Source: Mugil cephalus (Eukaryota > Chordata > Actinopteri > Mugiliformes > Mugilidae). From it: DNA of 64,000 bases. Shown piece after piece: positions 34,901 through 47,100 of this stretch (its first letter is position 1; each line of letters opens with the position of its first letter). Made by a program: the position numbers and the translations under genes. The notes under the pieces were generated by a model. That model saw only the letters and a program-made list of their open reading frames with translations. It was not told where the DNA came from and ran no database searches. The stretch is taken from positions 30,306,322-30,370,321 of the forward strand of contig NC_061771.1 in assembly GCF_022458985.1 (NCBI RefSeq). The letters are read 5' to 3'.

Positions 34901-37131
34901 TGGAGGCTCCAGAGATGATGAACTCGGGCTCAGAGGTCAGCTCCTACACAGAAACACACAGGAAGTCAGTATCTGTCACAGAATATGAGCTGAAATGTTC
35001 AAGATTCAAGGTTTCTTTATAGTCAGAAAACTAAAAAAATAAATAAATAAATAACGTTTCTCTCTCAGTCGCTCAGATAAAATATACAGATTAAAAATCT
35101 AAATGAACAGAAGTTAAGGAATAAAACGAGATAAAAACAGATACAAAATGAAAATTCTGGACTGAGGAAAAATAAATAACAGTGCAATGTATGATTTTAC
35201 AGCAGTAAAGTGCAATATGTGTATTATTACCGAGTCTGTGGAGTTTTACACCTTGAAGAGAAACTTTCTGCACGTTTCCTCCAATCAATACGAACCTTTC
35301 ACCATGGCCACGCCCACTTCTGACTCTCAGACATTTCATTTCTATTTTTCTCTTCCTGTTGTCTAAATTTTATTAATTGAGTTGTAGCACTGACTGTTTA
35401 TACTATGGACAAACATGTTGTGACACTGTGACGTCACCCGTTGGTTTCTGAACCTCAAAAATGAAGCCCAAAGTGGGCGGAGCTCACGGACACCGTGTTA
35501 GGTGAACTTTACTCCGCCCACACTTGGATACTTTAAATATGGACTCTCTGCTACCTGTTAGCTCAGGCTAACATCCGGGAGTGGGAACGCCCTTCATTAT
35601 GCAGAATTTTAAACCGAGTTAGAAAAAAAAAATCACCCCTGTGCAATTGTCATGAATAGTGAAATAAACTACTGAGACCAAACTCGTTTTTTGAACCAGG
35701 CTGTAAACATGTTTAAAAGTTGGGCTTTTTAAAATGGGGGTCTATGGGGATTTGCTCCATTTTGGCGCCTCAAGTGGCCACTGGATGAATTGCAATTTTT
35801 TTGCCCTGAGGTTGCCGCTTGAGTTGTAGTGATACCGCAATGTGGGCGGTACCAAGTTAAAATAATCTGGACCAGTTTATTAACATGTGACTAAAACGTC
35901 AACCTGAAGGAAACACCGTCCTCCATTTTGGTTCCTACCACCAGCATCAAGTGACCCAGATGTAAGATGAGGAGCAAACTCAACCCACTCACTATATGCT
36001 GAATAAGGGTTACCTAGGCAACCTGAAGCCAGCCAGGGCCTAGGTCGTCCACTGGAGACCAACTGTCCTCTATAGAGGACATGGACGACCAGAGGATTCC
36101 TTCAGATGTGGGTGGAGTCGTGAGAACAACGTTGCCAGCAAACTGTTGGCGTCTATAACCCACCGAGGCCAACAAGCTACACTTTATCAAATTAATGAAC
36201 TCACAATCACTAAACACGGTTCAGCTCATGAACTAGGACTTAAGTTAGTTTTTCAATAATCACCGGCTCACTACACTTCATCCCGGACCATTAAAGTCAC
36301 ATTGTACTGCAAGTCCAAGTTTATTTGTCAGGTACTTCATGTTTGGATGACCTGGCTCTTTAAACCAAAACAACCCCACACCACACCCACATGCACATCT
36401 GCAATACCTGTTACACAACTATGGAGAAATATACAGATCATGATAAAAATCTCACTGACTGATCTGATCTAACTGGAAAGAGACGTGTTTAAGTGGCTTC
36501 ATGTCACGTTTAAGTACCTACTCATGTTATCTATGACATTTGGTATGAAAAACAATTGTTACAACCATCAACAGACATAACATATATTATGTTTAGTCTG
36601 TGCCAGTTTCCCCGTTATATTAAGAGAAGAAGTGTGTTAATCACATATTTAGAGACATTAAACAATGAATGGGGTCAAATTAACTCCAAAGATAATAGTT
36701 AATAGAGTTAAAGATAAAATAAATAAATAAAAATAAAAAAAGATTTATTGGTGATAAATAAAGTTTGTTATAAATAATAAACTTCTTATGCATAAATGAG
36801 TCGATTGATGATTCACAGAGAAGATGTTTGATGCTGAGTTTATCTCTTTTTAAAAGGGACCGTGGTTCCAGGTGAGACAGGTGGATCTACTGACCGTGGG
36901 TCTCTCCCAGGTCACACCCCGGACCTTGTAGGAGCTCGGGCCCAGCTCGTCAAAGCCCAACGAGGAGCACGAAGCCGGGAACGTGTCGTCCTGGAACAGT
37001 CGACCCGACTCCAAGCAGCTCTGCCGCAGAGCCTCGTAGTCCTGGTTCAGGTACTTCACCGCCTGGTCGTTGGTGCCGACGCCCTGGTCCTTCTCCCGGC
37101 GGTGCTGCAGGGCGGCCGCGATGCCCGACAT
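25992..37131 (-). CDS. Calpain A: classical calpain catalytic subunit (CAPN2-like), complete
   Basis: 21 exons: 36895-37131, 34874-34943, 32009-32130, 31795-31928, 31187-31355, 31018-31101, 30827-30912, 30107-30181, 29863-30023, 29616-29785, 29032-29043, 28696-28907, 28066-28102, 27906-27971, 27488-27545, 27330-27394, 27150-27218, 26855-26933, 26658-26774, 26498-26556, 25992-26015. Total 2,106 nt (701 residues). Calpains are cytosolic Ca2+-dependent cysteine proteases. The order is an N-terminal helix (MSGIAAAL), protease core, C2-like domain ([14 protein letters not shown]) and penta-EF-hand domain ([23 protein letters not shown]). Catalytic Cys105 (GDCWLLAA), His263 (KGHAYSVTG) and Asn287 (RNPWGQVEW) are present. 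The start fits the family N-terminus. Exon 3 is one codon longer than in calpains B and C. It is most like CAPN2, but other CAPN1/2/8/11-clade members are possible. Confidence 0.93.
27560..27850. repeat. 35-bp tandem repeat in calpain A intron 14
   Basis: About eight units of atgtcaatcattctgagacc followed by acgccctcagatac. Half of the units read cgcccccag in place of cgccctcag. Confidence 0.9.
28250..28545. repeat. Short-unit repeat in calpain A intron 12
   Basis: Imperfect copies of gaaccttagaggaacttt with a period of about 12 bp. The same unit fills intron 10 of the gene. Confidence 0.75.
29032..29043 (-). other. 12-nt microexon of calpain A (exon 11)
   Basis: The four codons VPDE are flanked by a CCAG acceptor and a GTATGA donor. 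Calpains B (VPDQ, 41584-41595) and C (IPKQ, 58553-58564) have microexons of the same length at the same place, between the 170-nt and 212-nt exons, which supports the call. Confidence 0.85.
29150..29575. repeat. Short-unit repeat in calpain A intron 10
   Basis: Tandem copies of ttagaggaactttagagg and ttagaggagctttagagg. It is the same family as the array at 28250-28545, so one repeat sequence has expanded in two introns on either side of the microexon and exon 12. Confidence 0.85.
32230..33050. other. Intron 2 of calpain A, right part next to exon 3: probable retroelement 3' end
   Basis: Near 33005 the text acaataaagtcgacttgact, followed by gacttg, resembles the 3' tail of teleost SINE/LINE elements. 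Upstream open frames have no recognised domain. The element boundaries are not clear. Confidence 0.3.
33652..34513. mobile_element. hAT-type element remnant with a ZBED-like transposase fragment
   Basis: The ends cagtgatttt(caactggtgggtcg) and (agat)gagaaccactg are a typical inverted pair of teleost hAT elements. Inside, on the plus strand at 34140-34250, a short frame reads [20 protein letters not shown], which matches the BED zinc-finger start of ZBED/SCAND3-type hAT transposases. The frame stops soon after, and there is no room for a full transposase, so this is an internally deleted, inactive copy in intron 2 of calpain A. Confidence 0.65.
35385..35880. repeat. Common teleost interspersed repeat
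   Basis: Segments such as ccaggctgtaaacatgttta, atgggggtctatggggattt and gcctcaagtggccactgg recur widely in fish genomes as I remember them. The element type (SINE or MITE) is unclear. It sits in calpain A intron 1. Confidence 0.5.
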
Positions 37132-38192
37132 GTCCGGAGGGTCCTGGAGAAAGTCTTGGGAAAAGTCCTGGAGAAAGTACCGGAGTGAATTCGAAGGGTT
37201 TATGAGAGGCTGCTGATGTTCAGGCTGAGTGATGCCAGGAAGGGAGGATTCAGGTAGACCGAGACAGGTGAGACTTCCGATGAGCACCTTCAAAATAATA
37301 TACACTGCCTGGCCAAAATATATATATCTATATCTATCTATGTCTATATCTTTATCTATACATAGAAACAATAATAACAAAATAACTTTATTATCTTCTC
37401 AGTTTAAACATTTCATGACAACATGTTAATCTCACCCTCAAATGCAATGATTATATGACAAAAAAATCAACTGCACCAAGAAGAAGAGGTTCAGTCCCGA
37501 ACAGAAATATGTTTACTCTGTTATAGTTCTTCCTCTCTTACATTATTATGCAGAACGTCTGATCTGATCTTAAGCGGAATAACTAAAAAAATACAGATCA
37601 ACCAGTTCGCCCGTTAGTGAACGCGATGCTTTTATTGTGAAGGCCGGTAGGGTGAATTCCTGTGCCGTTGTTCTTGAATCTGTCAGGGTGAAGCAGGAAG
37701 TGATTGAGCTGCCGGTGACACTGATCAGCTGACTTCAGTAAACACACCAACCACTCAGACAGGTAAAGTTTGGCTCAGGTGAGTTCTGATGAGTTCAGGT
37801 GAGTTCAGGTGAATTCATGTGAGTTCAGGTGAGCTCAGGTGTATTCAGGTGAGTTCTGGTGTATTAAGTGGGTTCTGGTTTGTTCAGGTGAGTTCTGGTG
37901 TATTGAGGTGAGTTCTGGTTTGTTCAGGTGAGTTCTGGTCTGCCTAATCCTCTGCTCATGTTGATGGTAGCAACACTTCACCGCCCTCTAGAGGACAAAC
38001 ACAGTAACAGCTGATAGATTTCTGGACACGCCCACTGTGCGAGCACAGGAAGTTGACTGGTTTCATGTTCTAACGCTTTCAATGATCAGTTTATAAAAGA
38101 AATACAGAAACATTTAAGACTTTATTTTTTATTTCATCGTGTTCATGAATCACAGGTTCAGCTTCCCTCCAAGTGAAATCTCCCAGCGTCGA
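37132..38192. other. Intergenic region between calpains A and B
   Basis: Upstream of the calpain A start and downstream of the calpain B stop, both on the minus strand. It holds a degenerate ggtgagttcaggtgagttct repeat at about 37780-37945 and the probable poly(A) signal of calpain B. No other exon is visible. The calpain A promoter should lie in about 37132-37700, but I see no clear element. Confidence 0.6.
38121..38126 (-). promoter_or_regulatory. Poly(A) signal of calpain B
   Basis: TTTATT on the plus strand, 67 bp beyond the calpain B stop codon on its own strand. Confidence 0.5.
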
Positions 38193-41100
38193 TCAGTTGA
38201 TGGCGAGACAGAGCCACTGCAGGAGAAGAAGAGGAGGTCATGTGACACTGGAAGAGCTAATAGGAAAGGAGGAGTCTAAAAGGGGGCTCTGAGGGTTTTA
38301 CCTGCTGCAGGTCCAACTGGATCAGGCCCTGGTTCTTTTTATCAAGAGTTCTGAACATCTCTGAGGAGGAAAGAGAAATAAGTTAACCTCTCAGGAATAT
38401 CTGCAGAACTGCTGTAGCTTCTATCGCCGTCCATTAGGTCTGCTGGGTATTAGACCCGTCTCTCTTCTCATATACTCAGTCCATTTGTGCCTAAATGTGT
38501 GTTTTCTATGTTGAATGTGTCTTGATGGGAACTGTGTGAGCCCTGTCAAGGAAGAATTTCTGATTTTGGGACAGACAATAAAGCATATCAGTCAATCTAT
38601 GGCCTCTTAGTTTTTGACTAAAATACTTAAATTAGTAACAAACGACCACTTTTAGAATAAAATATACTTAGAAACTTGTTTTTATAGGTTTAAAGAATGA
38701 TCTTAAGTCTAGAGACTCACTGAAGAGCATCTCCAAACGGATCAGACATCCGATGTAACAGTCGAAGTCGATGGCGTAAGTCTCGTCGGCATAGCGACTG
38801 ACGATTTCCTGGACCACGGAGCTGTTCACCTGGAAACCTGGAAAAACAGGAGGAGGCTCAGTCCAGAGTCCAGTTTAGTTCCAATTTATTTCCAGTTTCA
38901 ACCAGGAGCTCAGTCTAGACAGAACATCTCTGACTCTAGATCAGGTGTCACCAACTACATTTGTCGTAGGGCCAGAATTTTACTGCACAGTCACTTTGGG
39001 GGCCGGACCCTCAAATAAAATAAAATAAAAATAAAATTTTGGCATAACATTTTTTCATTTCATTACAAAACTGAAGTCATTTTTAGCCTTTATGAGTCAG
39101 GCCCCTGTCACTTATACCACAGTCAACCACCAGGAGTGTTAAAGATACTTTGCCTCAACTCAATTCAAGTAAACTTTATTTAAGGAGCACTGAAAAAAAC
39201 AAACACAGCTTAAACAAAGCCTCAATAGCGTCATCACTGGCTTCAATACAGTTTCCAGTGAGTGGAAGTAAAAGGCCTCTAACACAGGCGCTCTCAAAGG
39301 CCATGAAACGAAAAGTTTTTGCGGAAAACAGATCGTTTAACGACGAATGGACTGAAAAGTATATGCATTTATCATGCCAACGTTACCTGTTACGTAAGTT
39401 ACGTAATAAAAAAAAAAAAGCAAAAAAAAGAACTATGTGAAACAATAAATGTTAATTTAAACCAGTGCAGTGAGTTTGTCTTCATTAAATAGAGTCATAT
39501 ATGATGGGGATGACTGGTAGTTAAGAGTCTCAGTTGTCGTTGCTGTTTCCAGTTGCTTTAATAGTGCGGACCACGTGATATTTTCTCTTTGGCGGTTCCA
39601 GCCCACGGGCCACCAGTTGATGATCACTGCTCTAGAGGAACCTGAAGGACCTACTGAAGCTTCCTATCCCGAACCAAAACTAAAACCTTGGACCCAGAAA
39701 ACCTCCTTCTGGGTTGTAGATCAAGAATGAATCTTACCGGCTTCGGCCAGAGCTGCTCTCATCTCATGACTGCTCATCGTCCCAGAACTGTCCAAGTCAT
39801 GACTTTTAAAGATCTCCTACAATAAGAAGTAGAAGTAGATGATGTAGATGATGTTTCTATATTTCTGTATTGGAGTTGGACCAGTCCTTACCAGATATCT
39901 CTGGATCTTCATCCACAGAGCGTGAAATTCCAACAGACCCAGTGTACCGTTGCCGTCAGTCTGAACATGACGTTTAGATTCATTCATTCATTCATTGATG
40001 ACGATTTATCATTTATTATGACATTACTCATTTAAACCACCGATCAGATATTTGCTGTGTGACATTGGGAGGATACGTCCAGGAGACTGATGATGTTGCG
40101 GCAGGTCTGCAGACTGAAACCGTCCGTTTTTACATCAGATCCTGGAAACAGTTCAAACCGATGATCCAGTTAGCATCTCAGTTAGCATCTCAGTTAGCAT
40201 CTCAGTTAAATTCTCTATTAGTTGAGCTCAAGCAGGAAGAAGATTAATTATTAGCATCTCAGTTAATTAACGTTACAGTTAGCTTCTCAGTTGACTAGCA
40301 TTGCAGTTAGTTTCTCAGTTGATTAGCATTGCAGTTAGTTTCGCAATTAGCTTCTTGGTTAATTAGGATTGTAGTTAGCATCTCAGTTATCTTCTCAGTC
40401 AGTTTGCTTCTCAGCATCTCAGTTGATTAACATACAGTAGGCTTCTTAGATGGTGTTTCAGTTTGCTTCTCAGTTAACATCTCAGTTAGCTTCTTAGTTA
40501 GCATCTCCATTAGCATCTCTTTTAGCCTCTCAGTTAATTAGCATTGCAGTTAGTTTCTCTGTTAATTATCATTGCAGTTAGCTTCTCAGTTAATTAGCAT
40601 TGTAGTTAGTATTTCAGCTCTCATCTTCTCAGTCAGTTAGCTTCTCACTTAGCATCTCAATTACCATCTTTTTTAGCTACTTAGTTGGTATCTCAGTTTG
40701 CTTCTCAGTAATTTAGCATTTAGCATCTCCATTAGCATCTCGTTAATCTTCTCAGTTAATTAGCATTAGAGTTGGCTGCTCAGTCAGTTTGCTTCTCAAG
40801 TAGCTTCTCAGTTAGCATCTCAGATAGAACCCGCCTGAACTCAAGCAGGAAGCAGATTAATCGTGTTTCCTGAGACGTGTCGGACTCGTCTTACTCTGGG
40901 TGATCACTTTGTCCAGAATCTGCTGCAGCTCAAATGCCGAGATCGCTGAGTCCTGTTGAAGCAGAAAAAGAGAACGTGGTCTGTGTTGTGTCAGTTGGAC
41001 AGGAAGTGATGCTGTCAAAATAAAAACATTCTCACGTTCCCAGAGATCCGAAGGAAGAGACGCTTGAAGTGAGGATCCACGTCGTCGTGTCTGACTTCAG

Positions 41101-44100
41101 GCTGGAGAGAAAAGATTTGTCACGACCTGAAGACGCAAGCTGATATCTGACGCCTCTACAGGTTCACAAACCTCCGAGATGTCGGCGTCCACCTCCTCCT
41201 CCATCGGACTGAAACAAGCAGAAGACACTGTTAATAAACCAGTCGAACCGGTAATGGACCCCTGTCATCCAGCTGGGTTCCTGACCTGGCGAGGGCCTGC
41301 TTCTCCGTGAACACTCTGAGGACGAAGCTTCCTTTGCGGTGAGGTTCGAATGTGGAGGGGATGATGACATATTCTCCCGGCGGCAGCTTGAACCGGTCGC
41401 ACACCTCCCTCAGATTGATGAAGGTCCGACTGCGAGCCACCGACGTCCTTTTCAGCAGGACGTCTGGACCGAGGTGGACGTTGGTGAGACCTTTAACCTG
41501 AGCACAGAAGACAGAAGAGTTGGTTCCTCTGTTCTAGTTCAAGAAGCTGAATCATCATTGAGAAAGTTTGTCGTTGTTCTCACCTGATCAGGAACCTGAG
41601 GAAAGAAAACAGAAAAGGGTTAGTAAGACAGGAAGACAGCTCAGTTAGCATTGCAGTTAGCTTCTCAGTTAGTATCTTGGTTATTTTCTCAGTTAGCATC
41701 TCAGTTAGCTTCTCAGTTAGCATCTCGGTTAGTTTCTCAGTTAGTTTCTCAGCATCTCGGTTAGATTCTCAGTTAGTTTCTCAGTTAGCTTCTCAGTTAG
41801 TTTCTCAGTTAGTTTCTCAGTTAATTTCTCAGTTAGCTTCTCAGTTAGCATCTCGGTTAGCATCTCAGTTAGTTTCTCAGTTAGTTTCTCAGCATCTCGG
41901 TTAGTTTCTCAGTTAGTTTCTCAGCATCTCGGTTAGTTTCTCAGTTAACATCTCAGTTAGTTTCTCAGCATCTCGGTTAGATTCTCAGATAACATCTCAG
42001 TTAGCTTCTCAGTTAGTTTCTCAGTTAGTTTCTCAGTTAATTTCTCAGTTAGTTTCTCAGCATCTCGGTTAGTTTCTCAGTTAACATCTCAGTTAGCTTC
42101 TCAGTTAGTTTCTCAGTTAGTTTCTCAGTTAATTTCTCAGTTAGTTTCTCAGTTAGTTTCTCAGTTAATTTCTCAGTTAGCTTCTCAGTTAGCATCTCGG
42201 TTAGCATCTCAGTTAGTTTCTCAGTTAGTTTCTCAGCATCTCGGTTAGTTTCTCAGTTAACATCTCAGTTAGCTTCTCAGTTAGCTTCTCAGTTAGTTTC
42301 TCAGTTAATTTCTCAGTTAGTTTCTCAGTTAGTTTCTCAGTTAATTTCTCAGTTAGCTTCTCAGTTAGCATCTCGGTTAGTTTCTCAGTTAGTTTCTCAG
42401 CATCTCGGTTAGTTTCTCAGATAACATCTCAGTTAGCTTCTCAGTTAGTTTCTCAGTTAATTTCTCAGTTAATTTCTCAGTTAGTTTTCAGTTAATTCTC
42501 ATAGTTTCTCGTAGTTTCTCAGTTAATTTCTCAGTTAGCTTCTCAGTTAGCATCTCGGTTAGCATCTCGGTTAGTTTCTCAGTTAACATCTCAGTTAGCT
42601 TCTCAGTTAGTTTCTCAGTTAATTTCTCAGTTAGTTTCTCAGTTAGTTTCTCAGTTAATTTCTCAGGTGGTTTCTTAGTTAGTTTCTCAGTTTCTCAGTC
42701 TGAAATGTTCTGGATGTCGACACTAAATGATCCCGATTATCGCTTGTGTTACGGTGTTAGCGTTTGTACGTCATAGATGTCGAAGCCAATGGTGTTGAGG
42801 TCTCGTCCGAATTCTCTCTCTTTGCGAGCGTCTTTCTGCATCAGACCGATCAGGACAGTGCAGCCGTCCTCTCCGTCCTCAGGGTCATCGTCCACGTCCT
42901 CCAGCCGGATCAAGAACTGAGGGTTGGAGCAGAACGTGGCTGTAGAGGAACCAGACGTAGTTAGCTTCTCAGTCAGTTAACTTCTTAGCATTTCAATTAG
43001 AATCCCATTTAGCTTCTCAGTTAGTTTGTCAGTTAGCACCTCAGTTAATTAGCGTTACAGTCAACTTCTCTTTCAGTTTCTCAGTTAGCATCTCAATTAG
43101 CATCTCGTTTAGCTTCTCAGTTAGCTTCTCAGTCAGTTAGCTTCTTAGTTGGCTCCTCAGTTAACATCTCGTTTAGTATCTCAGATAATTATCATTGCAG
43201 TTAGCTTCTGCAGATGTAGACCCTGCAGAAAACCAGTACCGGGGTAGTTCCTGCAGCCTCCTCCGGTGGAGCCGACCCTCCACATGCCTTCGAACTCGGA
43301 GTAGTTCCAGCGGTGGACCCGGTTGCTGGTCAGCGTGTCAGGAGTCAGGTTGCAGATTTCGAGGCGGGAAAACTGGCGCAGGAAGTCGGTGTAGGACATC
43401 CTGTAGGGAGAAGACAGTAAGCCAACTTCTTCACCGTGGGGCGCTACATGACCCAATGACCCAACACCCACCAGAACTCCCCGTCTTCAGCAGAGTGGTC
43501 CAGCTTCCTCTTCTCCTCCGGCTGAACTCGATCCCACTCCTTGGAGCTGACAGACATTTGAACCACAGAGTGAGTCGGTTTCCCTGAGGATGAACCAAAG
43601 ATCAAACTCCAGGACTCACTTGTCACTCCAGGCGCCGGTCCACTCCACCTGACCCCACGGGTTCCTGATGCGGACCAGTTCTACCGTAGAACCAAAGTGA
43701 TGGACCTGCAGGACCAGAGCTTAGCTGTAAACCTATGTATACATCAGTGCTGGTTTCCCAGAATGCCTCACCTGCTCTGCCCCAGTGATGGAGTACGCGT
43801 GACCTTTGACCAGCTTCTGACTCGTGATGGCCTCCGTCTCACACGAACTGGAAATCTGACAGTTAGCATCTCAGTTAGCATGTGGTAGCTTCTCTGTTAG
43901 CATCTCAATCAGCATCTGTTATCAGTTAGTATCTCTGACAGGTAGCCTCTCAACTAGCATCTCAGTTAAACATGCAGTCAGCATCTCAGTTAGCTTTGCG
44001 GTTAGCATGTTTTGACTTCATCAAAAATTAGTATCCATTATCAGTTAACATCTTTCTCAGCTCAGTTAGCCTCTCATCTAGCATCTCAGTAAGCATGTGT

Positions 44101-47100
44101 TGGTTTCTCGGTTAGCATCCCAATTACCGTCTGTTATCAGTTAGCATCAAGTCAGTTAGCCTCTCGGCTAGCATGTCAATTAAATTCGCAGTCAGTATCT
44201 CAGTTAGCTCCACAGTTAGCATGTGTTAACTTTTCAGTTTGCATCTCAGTTAGCATGTGTTAGCTTCTTAGTTAGCACCTCAGTCAGCATGTGATCTGTT
44301 CAATACTATATATTGTTTATTTTGTTCTATTTTATCTGTTGGCCTCTCGGCTAGCATCTCAGTTAGCAACTGTTATCAGTTTGCATCTTACTCGGTTAGC
44401 CTCTCAGCTATACTTGAAGTCAGTAGCATCAGCATTATCATCTGAATGTATTTATGAAAATGCTATTTTATTTTATAGTGTATTTATTCTGCTTTTACGT
44501 CGATGGAGCAGCCGAGCAGCGAGCCGAGCTTCAACGCTTTCCTCATGAGGTTGAACAGGAACGGTGGCGCCTCCTTCAGGTCGTAGCTCTCAGCTATGCC
44601 GCCGGTGAAATCCTCGAAGCCCTCGATGCTGGAGCCTCCGGTCAGAGCTTCATAGGAGCTATTCACCCTGCAGACACCAGGGACAATTACCCCAGTCAGA
44701 AGTAATTCATGTATGTGATATATAGTAGAGAACATGAATATAACCCCCTTATATATCCATCCAGAATAACTGTTACACTAACATTGTAAAACATACAGGT
44801 CACCATTTTTAGGCCAGTGAACTTTGATTAGCTGCAGCTCCTTTATCGTCCACTAGAGGAAATTCCATGTGAAATATGATGATAAAAATAGATTTAAATT
44901 AGATCAAGGCTTAACTAACATGCTAAGTCTCCAGACTGAGTCTCAGGGTGCAGGAGGTTCATCACCTGTACATGCAGAATCTGAAGTGTGGAGTTGGTGA
45001 ATCGGTTTGAGTCACGGTCTCTATCTGCTGCTCTGTTTGTTTTCCAGGATGGTGTCTACCCACTGTTTACAGAGTAAACCCTGCTCCACCCGCTAACCAC
45101 CTCCAACACTCCTGCTCCTGTTTGGAGACGGAGCTGGAACCAGACGACGGAAATTCATCCAGAGCTTGATGCCAGAGAAAATAAAACCTCCTCACGCATC
45201 AACATGTGATCCTGTTAATATGTGAAGAGCTGGATTGGTGTTAAGCTAGCATTTAAACGTAGAGCACAGGTGTCACACATACGGTCCGCGGGCCAGAAGC
45301 AGTACACCAGAGGGTCTTATCTGGCCCACAGCATGAATTTGTGAGTTGGGAAGATAACATGGAAAACTTTGTTTGAATAAAAGTAGCTGCTATTCCTAAT
45401 TAGTTTTAGTCAGGGAAGTGAACAGGACACAACACTGAGGACTAAACAGCAATGTGTTCAAATTGCACTGATTTGTCTTAACATTTTTTTTTTTTTTTTT
45501 TTGAAGAAAAGTTTATTAAATGTAAACACGTACCTAATTTACAGCTAATTTATGGGTTATTATGCCGGTAATTTACTGGTCTGGCCCTCTTGAGATCAAA
45601 TTGACTGAATGTGGCCCCTGAGCTAAAATGAGCCCCCTGACATAGAGGAATCAAAGCGAATTGAGCTGAGAACAGTGCAAGTGTAAAGGTGGTGAAGACA
45701 AAGACAAAGAAAATTAGTTTAAAAATGCAAAGATCCATTGGGCCAATCAGATCTTGTGGGCGGGGCTTGACATGGTGATGGAGATTAGTTTAACTGTCTC
45801 TGGTTGGTGACATCTCTGAAACCCCCCCTCATACGCCAACAATGACAAATGCTAGCGGGCTAATACTTTAGCTTAGCATTTCTTACTTGGCATAGGCTTT
45901 CTCCAGCAGGGCGCTCCAGAACTCCGCTCCTTCTGCTGAGTGAACGAAAAGCAGCTTCCCGTCTCTGGTGGGCAGACGGTCGTCCACGACCACGTCCACC
46001 CACTCCCCGTACTGCCACAGCTACGGAGAACAGGAAGACACGTGGTGTCACTTCCTCTCTTGGCTCCACCGCGACAGCTTGTTTCTTCAGTAAGGGATGG
46101 TGATATATGGTAATGTATGAGGGTGTTGCGGTGACTATTGAAACTAAAATGAGTCACCTGGAGCATGGGTGTTTGGGAGTTTTAAAGAAACAAACAAACT
46201 AGCCTCTAAAGTGACAAAAAAAAACATGTCCATCACCTCCCCTCACCTGTGACCTATGACCTCTTATTTCCTGTGCAGGTCTAGGGGGCACCACTACAAA
46301 TACTATTCAAATAAATAGTGTAAACATGAATACTTTTATTACGTATGAACATAAAATAAACGATGATTGAAGATTAAATGGTTCCTACGTGTATGAAGTT
46401 TGAAGCAGGAAGTGAATTGCAACTTCAGGGTTTTGTTGACCAATACTGGCTGTGATGTTCAACTAAAACGGGATGAACATCGTAAACGTACCTACATCGC
46501 ATTGCTGTAGCGTAGCTTGGTAACGTCATCGTATCTCAACTTAGTTTAGATCATCTCATCTTATCTTATCACAGCTTAGCATAGCTTTCCTCAGGTTACC
46601 TTACATGATATCTTATCTTAGCACAGCTTCTCTCATCTTATCTTATGTTGTCTTAGCTTATCTTGTGGTTCTGAGGTGATTTCTTTTGGTCGGATATTCA
46701 GATCTCATGGGAGGTGGAATGAGCTTATCAGTCACTAGTCGCTGTTGTGAATGCTAGGCATGCTATGCTAAATGCTAACCTAGCTGATAACTAGCCTAGC
46801 ATGTAGGGTGCTGTGGTGGTCGGCATGTGTCTGCTTGTGGTTACTTTAGCTCTTGATGGGGCAAGGAACCATATGTGGTAACTTCAGTACACCATTCGTC
46901 TCAGTGAGGTTTTAGAAGCATGTGGTTTTCATTGAGCGAATCAGAGAAGATCAAGGAAACACTGTCAGTTCTAATCAATTTTAAAAAGTGTCTGAATGAA
47001 CTCTTGTGTTCTACTGGTCACCACTTAAGGACAAGGAACCACATATGGTAAATAATTGATCTTGTCTTTCTGCATCAAAATTGCGTTAAAAAAATAACAT

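Noticed and set aside
39150-39440. 96-codon plus-strand gene
   Set aside because: It is the decayed coding trace of an hAT element lying between its target duplications, ending in a lysine run.
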